From contig JAPQWV010000628.1 in NCBI GenBank assembly GCA_027422505.1, forward strand, positions 62,001-126,000: 64,000 nucleotides of DNA, given 5' to 3'. The notes under the pieces were generated by a model. That model was not told where the DNA came from. It ran no database searches and was given only the letters and a program-made list of their open reading frames with translations. How positions within the stretch are numbered: position 1 is the first letter of the stretch; every line of letters begins with the position of its first letter. Below are positions 33,736-46,597 of this stretch, piece by piece. The stretch comes from Craterostigma plantagineum. Taxonomy: Eukaryota > Streptophyta > Magnoliopsida > Lamiales > Linderniaceae. Position numbers and translations under genes: made by a program.

Positions 33736-34174
33736 ACACAAACTTTCAGCTATAGTTAAAGAAAACATTAGTATACACTATTGACCGAAAGCATAAAATT
33801 TATTTTAGCATAAATTTATGATACACGCTTGTCATGAAAAAAAACGAATGAAAGATAAAATGGGTGAAATACAACCCCAAGGTATTAGGCCAGCCAACCA
33901 TACGGAGACGAACAAGTTTAAATTATAGCTCGAAATACGTCGGAAGACTTATACTGCTAATTAATGAAACAACACATAGAATCTCACATGATGAGAGCTC
34001 TTTCTTTTCCAAATATTTGCAGCCACCTTACTTCATTCCGGTGAATTTCATACCACCATAATTTTGACATATAAACGATAACAAGTCTTCAAAAAACATT
34101 CTACACACCAACCCGAGAATATCCCATCGAAACCTTAATTAATCTTACAACAACCTCCCCTCTTTTGAGAGAAC

Positions 34175-35330
<1,156 letters not shown>

Positions 35331-35519
35331 AAATGAATATGGATATTTCGTTTTTATATTTTACTTTTAACTTTTTGGACGACGACATTTTTACTTTTAA
35401 CTTTTTGGGACGACGACATTTTTACTCGTCGATGTTTTGGACCATGAGCGTTTTCGGTATTCCATATATTCAGATGTCACTTTCAATCCCTAATGTTATC
35501 GATTTTGAACTGTTTTAAT

Positions 35520-36315
35520 CCCCGATTAACTTAATCACTTATTTAGACTGACGGCAGAGCACATGATCTCCTTTTACTCGATTTAACACCTCATAACTCA
35601 TCACCTTCTTCGACTAAAATGCACGTGAACATCATATCATCACATTTAACTCAACTTCAAGGTCGTCAATCCATCCCTAAATGTGATGTGTAATGATGTC
35701 ATGTTCATTTAAGCGGAAGAAGAAGACATGTTACGAGGTTTCAGGTCGAGTAAAAGGAGATCATGTGGTTACGTGTTAAATTCCGTCTAAATTAGTTATT
35801 AGTTTAATCGAGGGACCAGAAAATCCCAAAATCGATAACATTGGGGATACTAAACGTGGCACCTTAGAATATGGGGGACTAGAAACGTCCATGCTTCAAA
35901 CATTGGGGACTAAAAGTGTTGTTCGCCTCCCGATTAACTTAATCACTAATTTAGATGGACGAAGCACTGCCCTTTTACTCGACTTAACACCTCATATTTC
36001 ATGACCTTCTTCGACTAAAATGCACGTGAACATCATTACACATCACATTTAACTCAACTTCAAGGTCGTCAATCCTTCCCTAAGTGTGATGTGTAATGAT
36101 GTTCATGTTCATTTAAGCCGAAAGACGAGTAAAAGAAGATCACGTGCTCTCACGTGTTACATTTCGTCTAAATTAGTTATTAAGTCAATCGAGGGGCCAA
36201 AAAGGCCCAAAATCGATAACATTGGAGACTAAAAGTGGCACCTTAGAACATGAAAGGCCATAAACGTCCATGCTTCAAACGTTGGGGACTAAAAGTGTTG
36301 TTCGCCCTCTTTAGC
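35520..36315. repeat. Two ~400-bp tandem units, each a partial foldback
   Basis: Unit 1 (about 35520-35930) and unit 2 (about 35931-36315) share cgattaacttaatcact, gactaaaatgcacgtgaac, cttcaaggtcgtcaatcc, aatcgataacattgg and gactaaaagtgttgttcgcc. Within each unit the left part (cttttactcgatttaacacc) and right part (gtcgagtaaaaggagatcatg) are inverted, so each can fold. The phrases aatcgataacattggggac and gggactaaa are shared with the Mutator-like element at 56975-58255, so these may be its derivatives. Confidence 0.7.
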
Positions 36316-37488
36316 AAACTAGGACAAATTTATCCCTGCCTTTGGGAATCTTTCTCTTCATTTGTGTACATAATTTTTTTTCTCTTAGAAAGTGAGCATA
36401 ATAGTATTTTAGTATTGGAAAAACCGACAATAATAATCTTAACTATTATTGGTCCGCTAAAACTTGCTCTTATTATTGGTCCGCTAAAACTTGCTCTAAC
36501 TGGTTGAACGGGTTACAAATGCCGGCTTATTGATAGTTATTATAACCATTAGTTCATAATCGATAATGGGCAAAAACCTAAAATGATCTCAAATGTTTAC
36601 CCTCTGGATCAATTTAGTCACATGTTTCGCGATGACCAATTTAGTCCCTGATGTTATCGAATTTGAATCAAATTGGTTCCTGCAGTTAAATAACCGTTAG
36701 ACAAGTCGCGATGAACAGTGGTCGTAGGATCAAGCTTGGCGCGCGATCGGAGGGCTGAGGTTTAAAGATGCGAGATTGAATATTGAGCATTAGATGAGGC
36801 GCGAAAGCCATCAACGGCCCCGATTAGATGATGAGAGTTGGTGCGGATTAAGAAGATCGGCCGTCAGATTGAGATCGAACGCTCCAGAATGAAGGTGCTA
36901 TTTCACTTAAAGAGTTGTCACGTTTTTCATGCAACTTCACGTGTAAAAGCTAAGCTACGTGGCGCTTTCTCGTGCGTTCGATCGGATGAAGCTGACGGTG
37001 CAGATTGATCGCGACACATGTTTTTAACATAAAATCTGCTCTATATATTTCAGCTTCTGTAGTTCGAGCTAGCATCTTTGAGCGTTCGTATTTGTCTGTA
37101 GAGTGAGAATCTGAGTGAGTCACAAACACGAAAGTTGTAGAGGGCACGGCTGTCTATAAACTTCGTGTTGGGATTAATACGAAGGGAGGCTCGGCTGATC
37201 CGTTGACGTAGGCCAAAGTTAAGGCCGAACCACGTTAAATCTGTTTTCGTGCGAGTGTGTTTTTGTGTGCAATTTCGATCCGATCGAGCTCCAAATAGCT
37301 CAGATCGATCCTAAACACTTGCAAACATAGAATCTACATTGAATCCTCATCGAGGTAGCAATTTCCACAACAGAAATTGCATATACATGACAGAAACACA
37401 GTTCACTTCTGTGGTTCTGACATACTGCACATCTGATCATAACGGTAAAGTTAAGCATTTATAAGCAGAAATTTCATATGGTTCAGTA
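36316..37488. other. Spacer with one end of a Mutator-like element
   Basis: A 25-bp phrase with tattggtccgctaaaacttg is directly repeated at 36448 and 36473. From 36568 gggcaaaaacctaaaatg onward, about 110 bases match the left end of the 56975-58255 element; the other end is absent. The rest (36720-37488) has a TATA-like ctatatattt (37042) and reads like an LTR or leader, but no partner was found. The sequence resumes at 44503 after the Copia insertion. Confidence 0.45.
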
Positions 37489-38573
37489 TGTTAGGATCGG
37501 TTTACGCGTTTAGAGGGGGGTTGAATAAACGCTTGACGATTTTTGGCAGTTAACCGGTTAGGGCTAATACCTATACTTGATATTTTCCTAAGTGTGTTTA
37601 ATGCGGAAGTAAATTGGTCGGTTTTGACTCGAAACCGGTATCGTGCGTGCCTTTTTAGTGTGAGTGTGAAACAGAGACACCGGTTTGTTTCTGGAAGTTC
37701 GGAGTTAAATCTCCTAGGTCTCCCCTTCTTCCTCGTAAGGAAGGTTCACTAGACTTCAGTTATACACTCACTGTACAACCTACCCAGCTGCCCTCAGCTT
37801 TATCTAGTGAATCCCTAGGTAGTCGTAAAAATACAATCCACCTACTTCAACAGCTTTTTACAGTCCATCTGAAAACAACTCACTTACTTAACCTATACCG
37901 GTTTTCGTACAGTGAGGACAACACTCTCAACTTCGTTCTTCACTTGGTAATTTGAATGATATCTTTGATTTCTCGTAGTGTGGTGTCATATCTCTTCAGT
38001 GCCTCTTCTCGGATATATATAGTTGATCTTTGTTGAAGAAGGCCGTTGTGAGATAGCTCCTTGTATTGGACATTGCATTAAATGCATTTTTTCGAAAATG
38101 GGTATTGTCCGGTCTTCATAGCAGTTCGCGCTGTGCCAAATGCTTTTTCCTTTTTAAGCTTAGCTTGACTTCAACTTGGCTCCTCCTTGTAGCCTTGCAT
38201 TAAATGCATTGATAGAAATCTTCAAAGTCCCGCCTTGAATAATTTGAATCCATGTACACGTGGCGGGTCCGGTATTCTGACTTTGGTCTTGGTATTTCGT
38301 TAGTTCTGATAGTTGTACTTTGAGCCTGGCACTTAATAGTTCTGGTATCTGTACTCCGGTTTTGGCGCTTGTCAAATTCGGTACTTGTAGGTTGATCTTG
38401 GCACTTTATCAGTTCCGATATCTGTGCTCCGATATTCGGTTCGGTTTCTAGTGCGCTTCTGAACTGCTTACTGGTATCAGTTCTTGAATCTTCGTTTAAC
38501 CGTTTTACTCAATCAAGTTTGGACAATCACCAAAACTGTTTAATCTGAATTCTTCTATTCACGATTTCTAACA
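37489..38573 (-). repeat. 3' LTR of the Sirevirus-like element
   Basis: A 1085-bp repeat; on the minus strand it begins tgttagaaatcg and ends cgatcctaaca. It is preceded on that strand by the purine tract. Confidence 0.9.
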
Positions 38574-38679
38574 ATTTTCCCCTTTTTGGTGATTGTCAAA
38601 ACTCAACGAAGCAGAAAGGTATTTATTATATCAAAGGAAATTTGATACATAAACTACCGATCTAATACAACCGTTGTTA

Positions 38680-39410
38680 CCTATCTATACCTTAGATATG
38701 CTATACTTCTTCGATCTTCCGGTTGATGGCATATACCGATCCGTTTGGTACGTCCGGTTTCCGCCTTGTCAGCATTGCTCGTCATCTTTAGGCTTTAGCA
38801 GCGCCGACTGTTTGCTTCGTTACAGTACTGCCTTCGCCAGTCCGCAGTACTCACCCTAACCTCGTACTGCCCTGCCATCTGCCCTTTTTGTCTTGACTCC
38901 AGGCAGTACTCTTCCTCTTCCTCTTACAGCTTTTTCCAACCGGTGTTGTTGGCTTGATTATGCCAGTTCTTCGATCTTTCGATTGTTGGCATCCCCGGTC
39001 TATCTGGTTCGTCCGGTATGCCTGCTGCTTCGTCTAAGTACTGCCATGTGCACTTTCCCCTTGATTGGCAGTACTCTTCTTCCCCCTTTTAGACAAGCAC
39101 CTGTCTGGTATGAGGGAAGGTAGTCATTGTGCAGGAGAGTCGTCACTCCAGTTGTTCTCTCCTTGAACTGCACAATGAGACCGATAGCTCCGCTGCTCTA
39201 CGGGACATTCAAGGATCTGAGGAAATCTTCTTCTGTCCCGCTCTGTCTTAGCTGCTCTTAGAGCTATGGCTACCCCTGAACCCACGCCTTGGCTAGGGTT
39301 ACCTTGGGGAATGAGTCGTTGCGACAAGGAGTTTCTTCGCTTGTTTTCTCCTTGGAAAGCGCAACGAATCTGATAGGAGCTGAGGGATACCGTCTGGTAT
39401 GGCATTCAGT
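38680..39410. repeat. Imperfect internal duplications in the element's 3' half
   Basis: The phrase cttcgatcttccggttgatggc (38706) recurs as cttcgatctttcgattgttggc (38969), and the gtgcaggagagtcgtc/ctccttgaactgcacaatg block (39130) recurs as cgttgcgacaaggag/ctccttggaaagcgcaacg (39310). The frames over this stretch encode nothing recognisable. Confidence 0.55.
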
Positions 39411-41462
39411 TTCCGGTATCCACTTGCCAGCTCCAGTCCGTTTCTTGCCTTTTCTCCACCAAGATACTGGCAGGGACGGTACCGTCCTCTTGTTTGTCAT
39501 CCTATTGATAGGCAAACCTGCCAACGGCATCCACATGTTGGCTGGCGCTCCTTGTAGGGAACCTGGGGACTGGATACATCTTTTCCAACTCGTCCAGTCC
39601 ACAGAGAGGTTCCCAGAGCTTGCCTGGGGTGCCGTCGGACTTGCTTTTGAAGCCCTGCTAGTCCAAAGCAGCGTCTTTGCATCTTTGTTGGACGGCCAGG
39701 AGGTCTTTGAATACCCTAATAGGTCGGTCTGCATCCAGTGTGGTGTTAATACCGTCTTGATTGTCTGGATAAGAATACCGGATTCGGATTTGTTGGGCTT
39801 TTTCTGGTTGTGAGGCTTATTCTGAGTAAGGGTGGTGGATGTTTAGATAGCTTAGGCATTGTGAACTTAGTCGGTTTGGCGATGATAATGATCTTCAAGA
39901 TAGAGCGCAAGGTTCTTAAATACTTGTGAGAACCTTGCTGTCTTGTGTCACGGGTGCACAGTAACCCATACCATTCTTATCGCTTCCCTTTAATGTGTCG
40001 AATGTCTTGTCCGGTGACAGAGATTCTTTTATGATACGACTGCTCACGCATTCTGATGACATGTAGTCTTGAAGCCAGCTGTACTCGATACATAATGTGT
40101 GCATTGATGAGGTGCAATAATTTAGAGGATTCGGTCTTTACTCGGCCAGTAAGGGTAATGTATATACCACTGGTTAAGTGGTGTCTCCGATTTCAGAAGG
40201 ATCCCGGTATCAGACCCGTATAGTCTCATAAGCTCAATTCTCTCAGTGTATACTGACTAAGGTCGATCTTAGAGGATATCGACTTGGATAAGTGTATAGG
40301 CCGGGTTTATGAAGAAATGACCGTTTTAACAGAAAGGCTTTGCACTGAAATCATTTATATGCATTAGTTTTTGTATGTCTAGGCAACTGATTATATCAAT
40401 TAACTTGATATAATTTTGTTCCCCCTGACTTCATGCTAGGACTTCTATGTTAAGTTAGTAAGTCCTAAATGCATTGAGAGAGAGGATAGACTTATCTAGG
40501 AGCGGTTCAGTGTAGATGTTCGTAGCTTTCCGATTTGCTGATCCTTCATCCAGTCTTCCCTTCTCGATTGCACAACCTTTGATCATCCTTGAGTGATGTG
40601 CTGTTCTCGAAGATTTCGATACTTCCATTCTATTTCCTTCCATATCGATATTGATCGTCCACCCTGGTCGCATCCAAATTCTGATCTCCTGAGCACTGAT
40701 CTTTGTTGATTCTCTGGTTGAGATGGTCCCTAACATTGAGTAGGTTCCCAAATCTTGATAGTGCTCGAACTGGTTTAGCTTTTGTTTGACTTTCATTCAG
40801 TTATCTTTTAAGTCCCTGCTGTTTTCCTTTGATGATGAACTGACTCAGGTCAATTTTCTTTGGAAGATTCCCCCTCAGTCTGCTCCTCCATATGGAATAT
40901 TCTTGTGCCAATCGTCTAAAGCTTCAGTTAGTTCCTTAACTGGTTCTGAAGTTTGCTGATAGATTGCGAAGCTTTGGAGAAACGAAGTAGCTTAAGTCTG
41001 TTTTGTCCTTAGAAGAGGCAGCTCGTTCGTTGAAGTTCCGATGAGCATCAATCTCTGATTGAACGAGCTTCAAATTTTGGTTCGCGTAATCCCCTGGGGA
41101 CTAGACTCAGAAACTATCACCAATGTGTCGTTCTGGCTATCCGGTCAAGCTTATAAGAGAGCATGTTACTCGACACTGTTCTGCGGCCTATAGTTGCGCA
41201 TCCTCTGTTGTAGCTGTTGTACTGGGAATGAAAGGTCCTTCTGCTGGGATATCGAAACTCCGGTCTGTAAGATCTGGAGATGAGCAGTTTCCGTCTGACT
41301 GGTCCGGTTTTAGTCTAGATTGAGTGAAAACTTGCTTGTAAATGACGTCTGCTTCCACGTGTTTTTCTTTGGTCTTGAATGTGTCAGTTTTCTCATCACC
41401 CTGGTCCTTTGGTTGATACCGTTTCCTTAAAAACAGCATTTTCCTGAATGTAGTTCTGCCTT

Positions 41463-42319
41463 CTAGGAGTACTTCTGCCTTGCATGGTTTGAGGCGCTCC
41501 CCCTTAGTCGACTTTTCCGGTGTGAAACGTTCTGTGATACATCGTGTCGGTTTTCTTCGAGATAGGTGGCGTGTCTTTGAACCTGGTTGATCCTTTTTGT
41601 TGCTCGGTTTTCCCAGTATGAAACTTCTTCACTGGTTCCTAATCTGACTGATGTTGCTTGACATTTGATCATCGGTTTTCCTTCCTTAGCTGCGTCGTTT
41701 CCTTGGTACCTATTTAGCTTGACACATGGTTTTATCTCAGTAAGAGTCCTTCTCTTCCTGGTCATGTGCCGACAGCATCTGCTGTCTAATACTTGGCAGA
41801 GCTGTTTAAGTTCCTGCAAGTGTATCTGCAAGAATAGATAATATCCTCGGTCCCCATGCTATTTTGGGTCCGGTTAGAGATTAGCACCTTAGGTATCCAT
41901 ACTTGGATTATCCTAATGTGTCTACCAGTTACATGATCAATAAGATATCTATATTGATTGTTCCTATTTTGATACCGGTATCTAGGTCAGTTGTGACCTT
42001 GATCTTCCGGTATTGGATTGTGTGCCTTCTCCCTTGGTTGTTGAGGTCTTCTCCTTCGTGGGTAGTTGTGAATTCCGGTATTCCTCCTAGGTTGTTGAGA
42101 TTTTCCCTTTCCTAGGTAGTTATGTTCATTTGTATTTCCCCTTAGTTGTTGGGGTCTTTCTTTTCTTGGGTTGTTGTTGACGTAGGTATTTCCTTTTGGT
42201 TGAGGCCTTCCCTTCTGTGGGGTGTTACTGTACCCCTTCTCCTTCAGATGTACTGTGCTTTTGTTGGGGATGGAGGCCTTGTTGCTGTATCCCAACCCAG
42301 TTCTCCTAGACATGTGCAT
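41463..42319 (-). pseudogene. Sirevirus-like gag tail and protease trace
   Basis: The first frame (42319-41987) has RTGLGYSNK, a phrase typical of Sirevirus gag, then a basic repeat of about 16 residues in three to four copies (GNTYVNNNPRKERPQQ, GNTNEHNYLGKGKSQQ, NTGIHNYPRRRRPQQ). A frame change leads to IIQVWIPKVL near 41900. The next frame (41831-41463) has LDSRCCRHMTRKRRTLTEI, matching the Copia protease start but with Arg for the essential Gly of DSG. Beyond it, similarity is lost. This shows where pol has decayed. Confidence 0.65.
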
Positions 42320-42373
42320 AGGAGAGACAGGAACTGGATTATAATCTGAAGGGCGAACAAAATTGATTACACG

Positions 42374-43315
42374 TTAAGGGGTCAATTGATGGGACGTTGT
42401 CGCTTCTTCCATGTTATTCTGCTCATTGTATCCTAGCCATGTTCGATCACTGAAGTCCTTCGTTGTTTCTTGAATACAATGAAACGTCTTGGATGAGTTC
42501 GTCCAAGACTGAACTATCGTGGACAGCTTTTGAATCTCAGAGTTCTTTAACTCTGTGATTTTTCTTAGTCTGCTGTTTTCTTCTTCCAGTTGTGTGATCC
42601 TTTCGTTCAGAGGTCCGATATTCTCTTGTACCGGTCCCTTTCCTTTTTCAGCAGCCTTCAGTTTTTCATTTAGTTTCCAGTATTCTTCTGCCATGTTCTG
42701 AAGTGCATCTAAGATCTCATCGTAGGTAAATCTTTCTTCTATATCTGGTTGGTCTCCAACTAGACAGACGAGCTCTTTCTCATTTTCATATTTGCTTGCT
42801 TCATCTTCAAAGCTAGACTCTTCTGAGTCTGTATCTTCCCATTTGTGAGGTTTCCTTTTAGCTACTGGAACTTGTGTTCTCTTTCTCCCCTTGGACCGGC
42901 TTGTCTCCTTTTTGAAGCCGTCATCAATGTTGTGTCCGGTCATGTCATATTTAAAGCAAGTGTTAGTATTTTCGTTTCGCTCAGCTTGTTCATCCCGTGT
43001 TATCACGGAGGACTCTTTCCCTCCTTGTGCTTTTGCTGGATGGTTCCTGAGTTCATGATCTCCTTGGTTTTCTCCAAGTTGGCACAACTTGGTCCATGTT
43101 TCTTTTGCAGTTTTGCTCGTCATGACCTGTCTGAATATTTCTATGTCCAAAGTTTTGAACATGGTATTCTTGGCAATATTGTCGAGATTTGCCTTTCGTC
43201 TTTCTCCTGTTGACAGTTCATGTCTTTCCTTGTTGAATATGAATGGTCCAGTTTCTAACACATCCATCATCTCGTCATCTTGTGCGAGAGATGGGTCATC
43301 AACCTTATCTTCCAT
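42374..43315 (-). CDS. Gag polyprotein of the Sirevirus-like element
   Basis: An open frame of 313 codons starts at ATG 43315, about 80 bases after the primer-binding site. It has a UBN2-type gag core (AKNTMFKTLDIEIFRQV, TAKETWTKLCQLGE). The zinc knuckle is damaged: CFKYDMTGHNIDDG keeps the first Cys and the His but has lost two cysteines. A Glu/Lys-rich coiled coil follows (residues about 205-275, AEEYWKLNEKLKAAEKG, RITQLEEENSRLRKI). The middle of the capsid region looks shortened against full Sirevirus gag. It forms particles in related elements; with a lost knuckle, RNA packaging by this copy is doubtful. Confidence 0.75.
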   Translation of the reverse strand: MEDKVDDPSLAQDDEMMDVLETGPFIFNKERHELSTGERRKANLDNIAKNTMFKTLDIEIFRQVMTSKTAKETWTKLCQLGENQGDHELRNHPAKAQGGKESSVITRDEQAERNENTNTCFKYDMTGHNIDDGFKKETSRSKGRKRTQVPVAKRKPHKWEDTDSEESSFEDEASKYENEKELVCLVGDQPDIEERFTYDEILDALQNMAEEYWKLNEKLKAAEKGKGPVQENIGPLNERITQLEEENSRLRKITELKNSEIQKLSTIVQSWTNSSKTFHCIQETTKDFSDRTWLGYNEQNNMEEATTSHQLTP

Positions 43316-43394
43316 TCAAGGAAGTTGTCCCTGCTAAACATAATAAGCTGATCTGATAAAGTCATGGTTAGTTCAAAAATATCAAGTAAACCCG

Positions 43395-43406
43395 CTCCGA
43401 TACCAC
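43395..43406 (-). promoter_or_regulatory. Primer-binding site (initiator tRNA-Met type)
   Basis: On the minus strand tggtatcggagc follows the 5' LTR after one or two bases. It differs by one base from the common plant Copia site tggtatcagagc and fixes the element's orientation. Confidence 0.85.
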
Positions 43407-43407
43407 T

Positions 43408-44497
43408 TGTTAGGATCGGTTTACGCGTTTAGATGGGGGGTGAATAAACGCTTGACGATTTTTGGTAGTTAACCGGTTAGAGCTAATACCTATACTTGAT
43501 ATTTTCCTAAGTGTGTTTAATGCGGAAGTAAATTGGTCGGTTTTGACTCGAAACCGGTATCGTGCGTGCCTTTTTAGTGTGAGTGTGAAACAGAGACACC
43601 GGTTTGTTTCTGGAAGTTCGGAGTTAAATCTCCTACGTCTCCCCTTCTTCCTCGTAAGGAAGGTTCACCAGACTTCAGTTATACACTCACTATACAACCT
43701 ACCCAGCTGCCCTCAGCTTTATCTAGTGAATCCCTAGGTAGTCGTAAAAATACAATCCACCTACTTCAAGAGCTTTTTACAGTCCGTCGGAAAATTACTC
43801 ACTTACTTAACCTATACCGGTTTTCGTACAGTGAGGACAACACTCTCAACTTCGTTCTTCACTTGGTAATTTGAATGATATCTTTGATTTCTCGTAGTGT
43901 GGTGTCATATCTCTTCAGTGCCTCTTCTCGGATATATATAGTTGATCTTTGTTGAAGAAGGCCGTTGTGAGACAGCTCCTTGTATTCGACATTGCATTAA
44001 ATGCATTTTTTCGAAAATGGGTACTGTCCGGTCTTCATAGCAGTTCGCGCTGTGCCAAATGCTTTTTCCTTTTTAAGCTTAGCTTGACTTCAACTTGGCT
44101 CCTCCTTGTAGCCTTGCATTAAATGCATTGATAGAAATCTTCAAAGTCCCGCCTTGAATAATTTGAATCCTTGTACACGTGGCGGGTCCGGTATTCTGAC
44201 TTCGGTCTTGGTATTTCGTTAGTTCTGATGGTTGTACTTTGAGCCTGGCACTTAATAGTTCCGGTATCTGTACTCCGGTTTTGGCGCTTGTCAGATTCGG
44301 TACTTGTAGGTTGATCTTGGCACTTTATCAGTTCTGATATCTGTGCTCCGATATTCGGTATCGTTCGGTTTCTAGTGCGCTTCTGAACTGCTTACTTGTA
44401 TCCAGTCTTGAATCTTCGTTTAACCGGTTTACTCAATCAAGTTTGGACAATCACCAAAACTGTTTAATCTGAATTCTTCTATTCACGATTTCTAACA
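43408..44497 (-). repeat. 5' LTR of the Sirevirus-like element
   Basis: A 1090-bp partner of 37489-38573, with scattered single-base differences and small indels. It is followed outward by the cagta duplication. Confidence 0.9.
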
Positions 44498-44502
44498 CAG
44501 TA

Positions 44503-45366
44503 GCTAGTGCTGTGAACTTTCAATTGTGAACTTATGGAGAATGGAGACAGATGAACTCTGAAGCTTTTATATCACAACGTTGTTCCTCTAATGTATCCCT
44601 TGCACAATCAACGATTCCTTTACAACACCTTATCAAAGAAACTGAACGTAGAGAGGGAAGTTCTCCGATTTCTAGAGGGATTTCGGAGGTGAAAGCGTGA
44701 CCTACTCTCCTTCTGTTTGCTTGAAAAGCCGAAAATAATCATATTTGGAATTCTGCTAGAAATATCCTTTGTGCACTCGAACTGTGAGATTGTTCTAAGC
44801 GTGTGCACGTTATCCAAGGCAGTCGGTGCACATAGGGTTGCAAGTGAATCGAATCGTGTAGGAAACTTTTATTCGAATAAAAAATTCGATTCATTTGCAA
44901 CCATAGGTGCGTGTGCACCTACTAGATCAGACAACGAAATGGGGTCAATTTTCATGTCTTAATTGTGGCATGTTTCATGGTATGGACAGCTGATACATCT
45001 CTGGACTTCCGACTAGCAATTCCGGCTACGAAATATGTAGTCCGAGAATTTTCAATTTACCGACTACAATACCTAACGCCTGTCTATACGTAGTCGATAA
45101 TTGCGACCAATATCCATTCTCTCATCTCGAAAACCATAAAAAAAAAAATATGTCAATCTGAAAATTTATTAGCCGGTAATTTCTAAGGATGGACTTGGGG
45201 ATGAGATGGAATAATGAAGGTGATCACTTTAGCAAATATTGTGCAGCCTCAATTCTGCAGGCACATCGTCTTGGACTTCATTTATCAGTTGTCTGTTTTT
45301 TTCTGATTTAAAAGATTTAAGTATTAAAAACATCTACGCGCGTGAGCTTGGAATGTGATGGGATGC
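44503..45366. other. Spacer with a 73-bp relic of a hAT MITE
   Basis: No gene. Positions 44833-44905 (tagggttgcaag to tttgcaaccata) are a tiny foldback with the same ends as the MITE at 46598-47109, flanked by ggtgcaca and ggtgcgtg. It looks like an internal-deletion derivative. The remainder is unclassified; 44503-44820 continues the sequence interrupted at 37488. Confidence 0.5.
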
Positions 45367-45369
45367 TTA

Positions 45370-45912
45370 GAGCATCTCCAACGGGTACTTCATTTTGTGT
45401 AAAACACAAAAATGAAGTACGTTTTTACTCCAATGGGACTATATCTAACACTAATATTGCGTTGATTAGCAGAGGTACTCTAGATGTAGAGTACACACAA
45501 TTTTCAACACAAAAATTGTGTTGTACTTTCTATTTATTTATAATTTATTTAAATAAAAAATATTTTAATTATATTTAAATATTTGATTTTCTTATAATAG
45601 TAAAAGTAAAACTAATATTATTCCTATTATTTATTTATATTTTCGTTTTAATTCAATAAAATTATAATTAAATAATATGCTAAGTTTATAATTTAGTAAA
45701 TATTAATTATTATAACTTATTGACTTTTTTTTAATTATTATAATATAAAGTTTAATGTAGGAATTTGATTTTTAGAGTAGAAAATAGAGTTAATGGGTTG
45801 GAGAGAAAATTAGTGTAGAAAGTAGAGTTTATGGGTTGGAGTGAAAGCACTGTAGCAGCTGTAATATTGTGCAGAATCAACTGTATTTTCATGCTGCGGG
45901 TTGGAGATGCTC
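45370..45912. mobile_element. Tourist-like (PIF/Harbinger) MITE
   Basis: A 543-bp element starts gagcatctccaacggg and ends gcgggttggagatgctc, an inverted repeat of about 15 bp, flanked by tta on both sides (45367-45369 and 45913-45915). This terminus and 3-bp duplication are typical of PIF/Harbinger MITEs. The interior is AT-rich. A half copy of a similar end (accatctccaactc) lies at 59559. Confidence 0.85.
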
Positions 45913-45965
45913 TTAGAAGTTTTGTTAGCGTTGAACTAGAAAAAATTTAAAAGTCAGGAAGGCAA

Positions 45966-46534
45966 TCTTTACTATTATATAAAGGGTCAGCCATAGATAC
46001 AAACCATCAATTTCATTCTAATTTGGTCTGTAAAATAATCAACCAATCATATTTTTTCTACAATTAATAATAAAATAAAAAGTATGAACAATCCACGTTC
46101 ACTAAAAAATGAATCATCTTACTTCTACCTCAACTTACCATAGCATACTTACAAATCCATATCTGTAACGTACTTTAAGAAGATGGCGATTAGACAGACA
46201 ACTGACGTTATCATTCTCTTTGATTGAATGGTTATTTAAAGCTTTTTCAATACTGTTCATGTATTATTCGCGGTTTTTGTGTTTCTCAATAGTCAATATC
46301 ATTTGATTTTACAACATTGTTCATTTGATTATGTCGTCAGCCATGTACCATTTACCTTATTTTTTCATTTGGGGTTTAATTTAGTTATGGATTGTCTTTC
46401 AATAGATTTCTCATATTTTACAACAATGCATATAATTTGCTGAAATATTCATTTTAGTATTTGTTGATTTGGTTCGTAGTTATATTTTGATTTGTGGTTG
46501 CACCACATGCAACTGAGTGTGCACGGGTTACTAG
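45966..46534 (+). mobile_element. Short non-autonomous Helitron
   Basis: It starts TCTTTACTATTATATAAAG, close to the plant Helitron 5' consensus, directly after a host A. It ends gcacgggttaCTAG directly before a host T. A weak stem (ccacatgc with gcacgggt, loop about ten bases) sits near the 3' end, where Helitrons carry a hairpin. It is 569 bp long, non-coding, without terminal inverted repeats or target duplication, as expected. Confidence 0.7.
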
Positions 46535-46597
46535 TTTTTTTAATGGGTTGAAGGCCTTGTCTAAAAAGACCCATGTTTGCTAAATTACGCCCACGAA

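Larger units (their letters stand above)
37489..44497 (-). mobile_element. Copia/Sirevirus-like element with gag but little pol
   Basis: A 7009-bp element is flanked by exact 5-bp duplications cagta (37484-37488 and 44498-44502). Its LTRs of about 1.09 kb lie at 37489-38573 and 43408-44497. On the minus strand the 5' LTR is the right one, followed by a primer-binding site tggtatcggagc (43406-43395); the purine tract aaaaaggggaaaat (around 38588-38575) precedes the 3' LTR. Coding remains are gag (43315-42374), a basic repeat segment (42319-41987) and a protease trace (41831-41463). No reverse transcriptase, integrase or RNase H motif was found in the remaining 2.9 kb, so the element is non-autonomous. 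LTR identity is about 97-98 percent by eye. Confidence 0.88.

Noticed and set aside
36568..37488. A second full Mutator-like element
   Set aside because: Only one inverted end is visible. No complementary end or 9-bp duplication was found before the Copia insertion at 37489 or after 44497.
39289..39813. Open frame of 174 codons on the plus strand
   Set aside because: It is antisense to the orientation of the Sirevirus-like element and overlaps an equally long minus-strand frame in a duplicated stretch. Neither shows a family motif.
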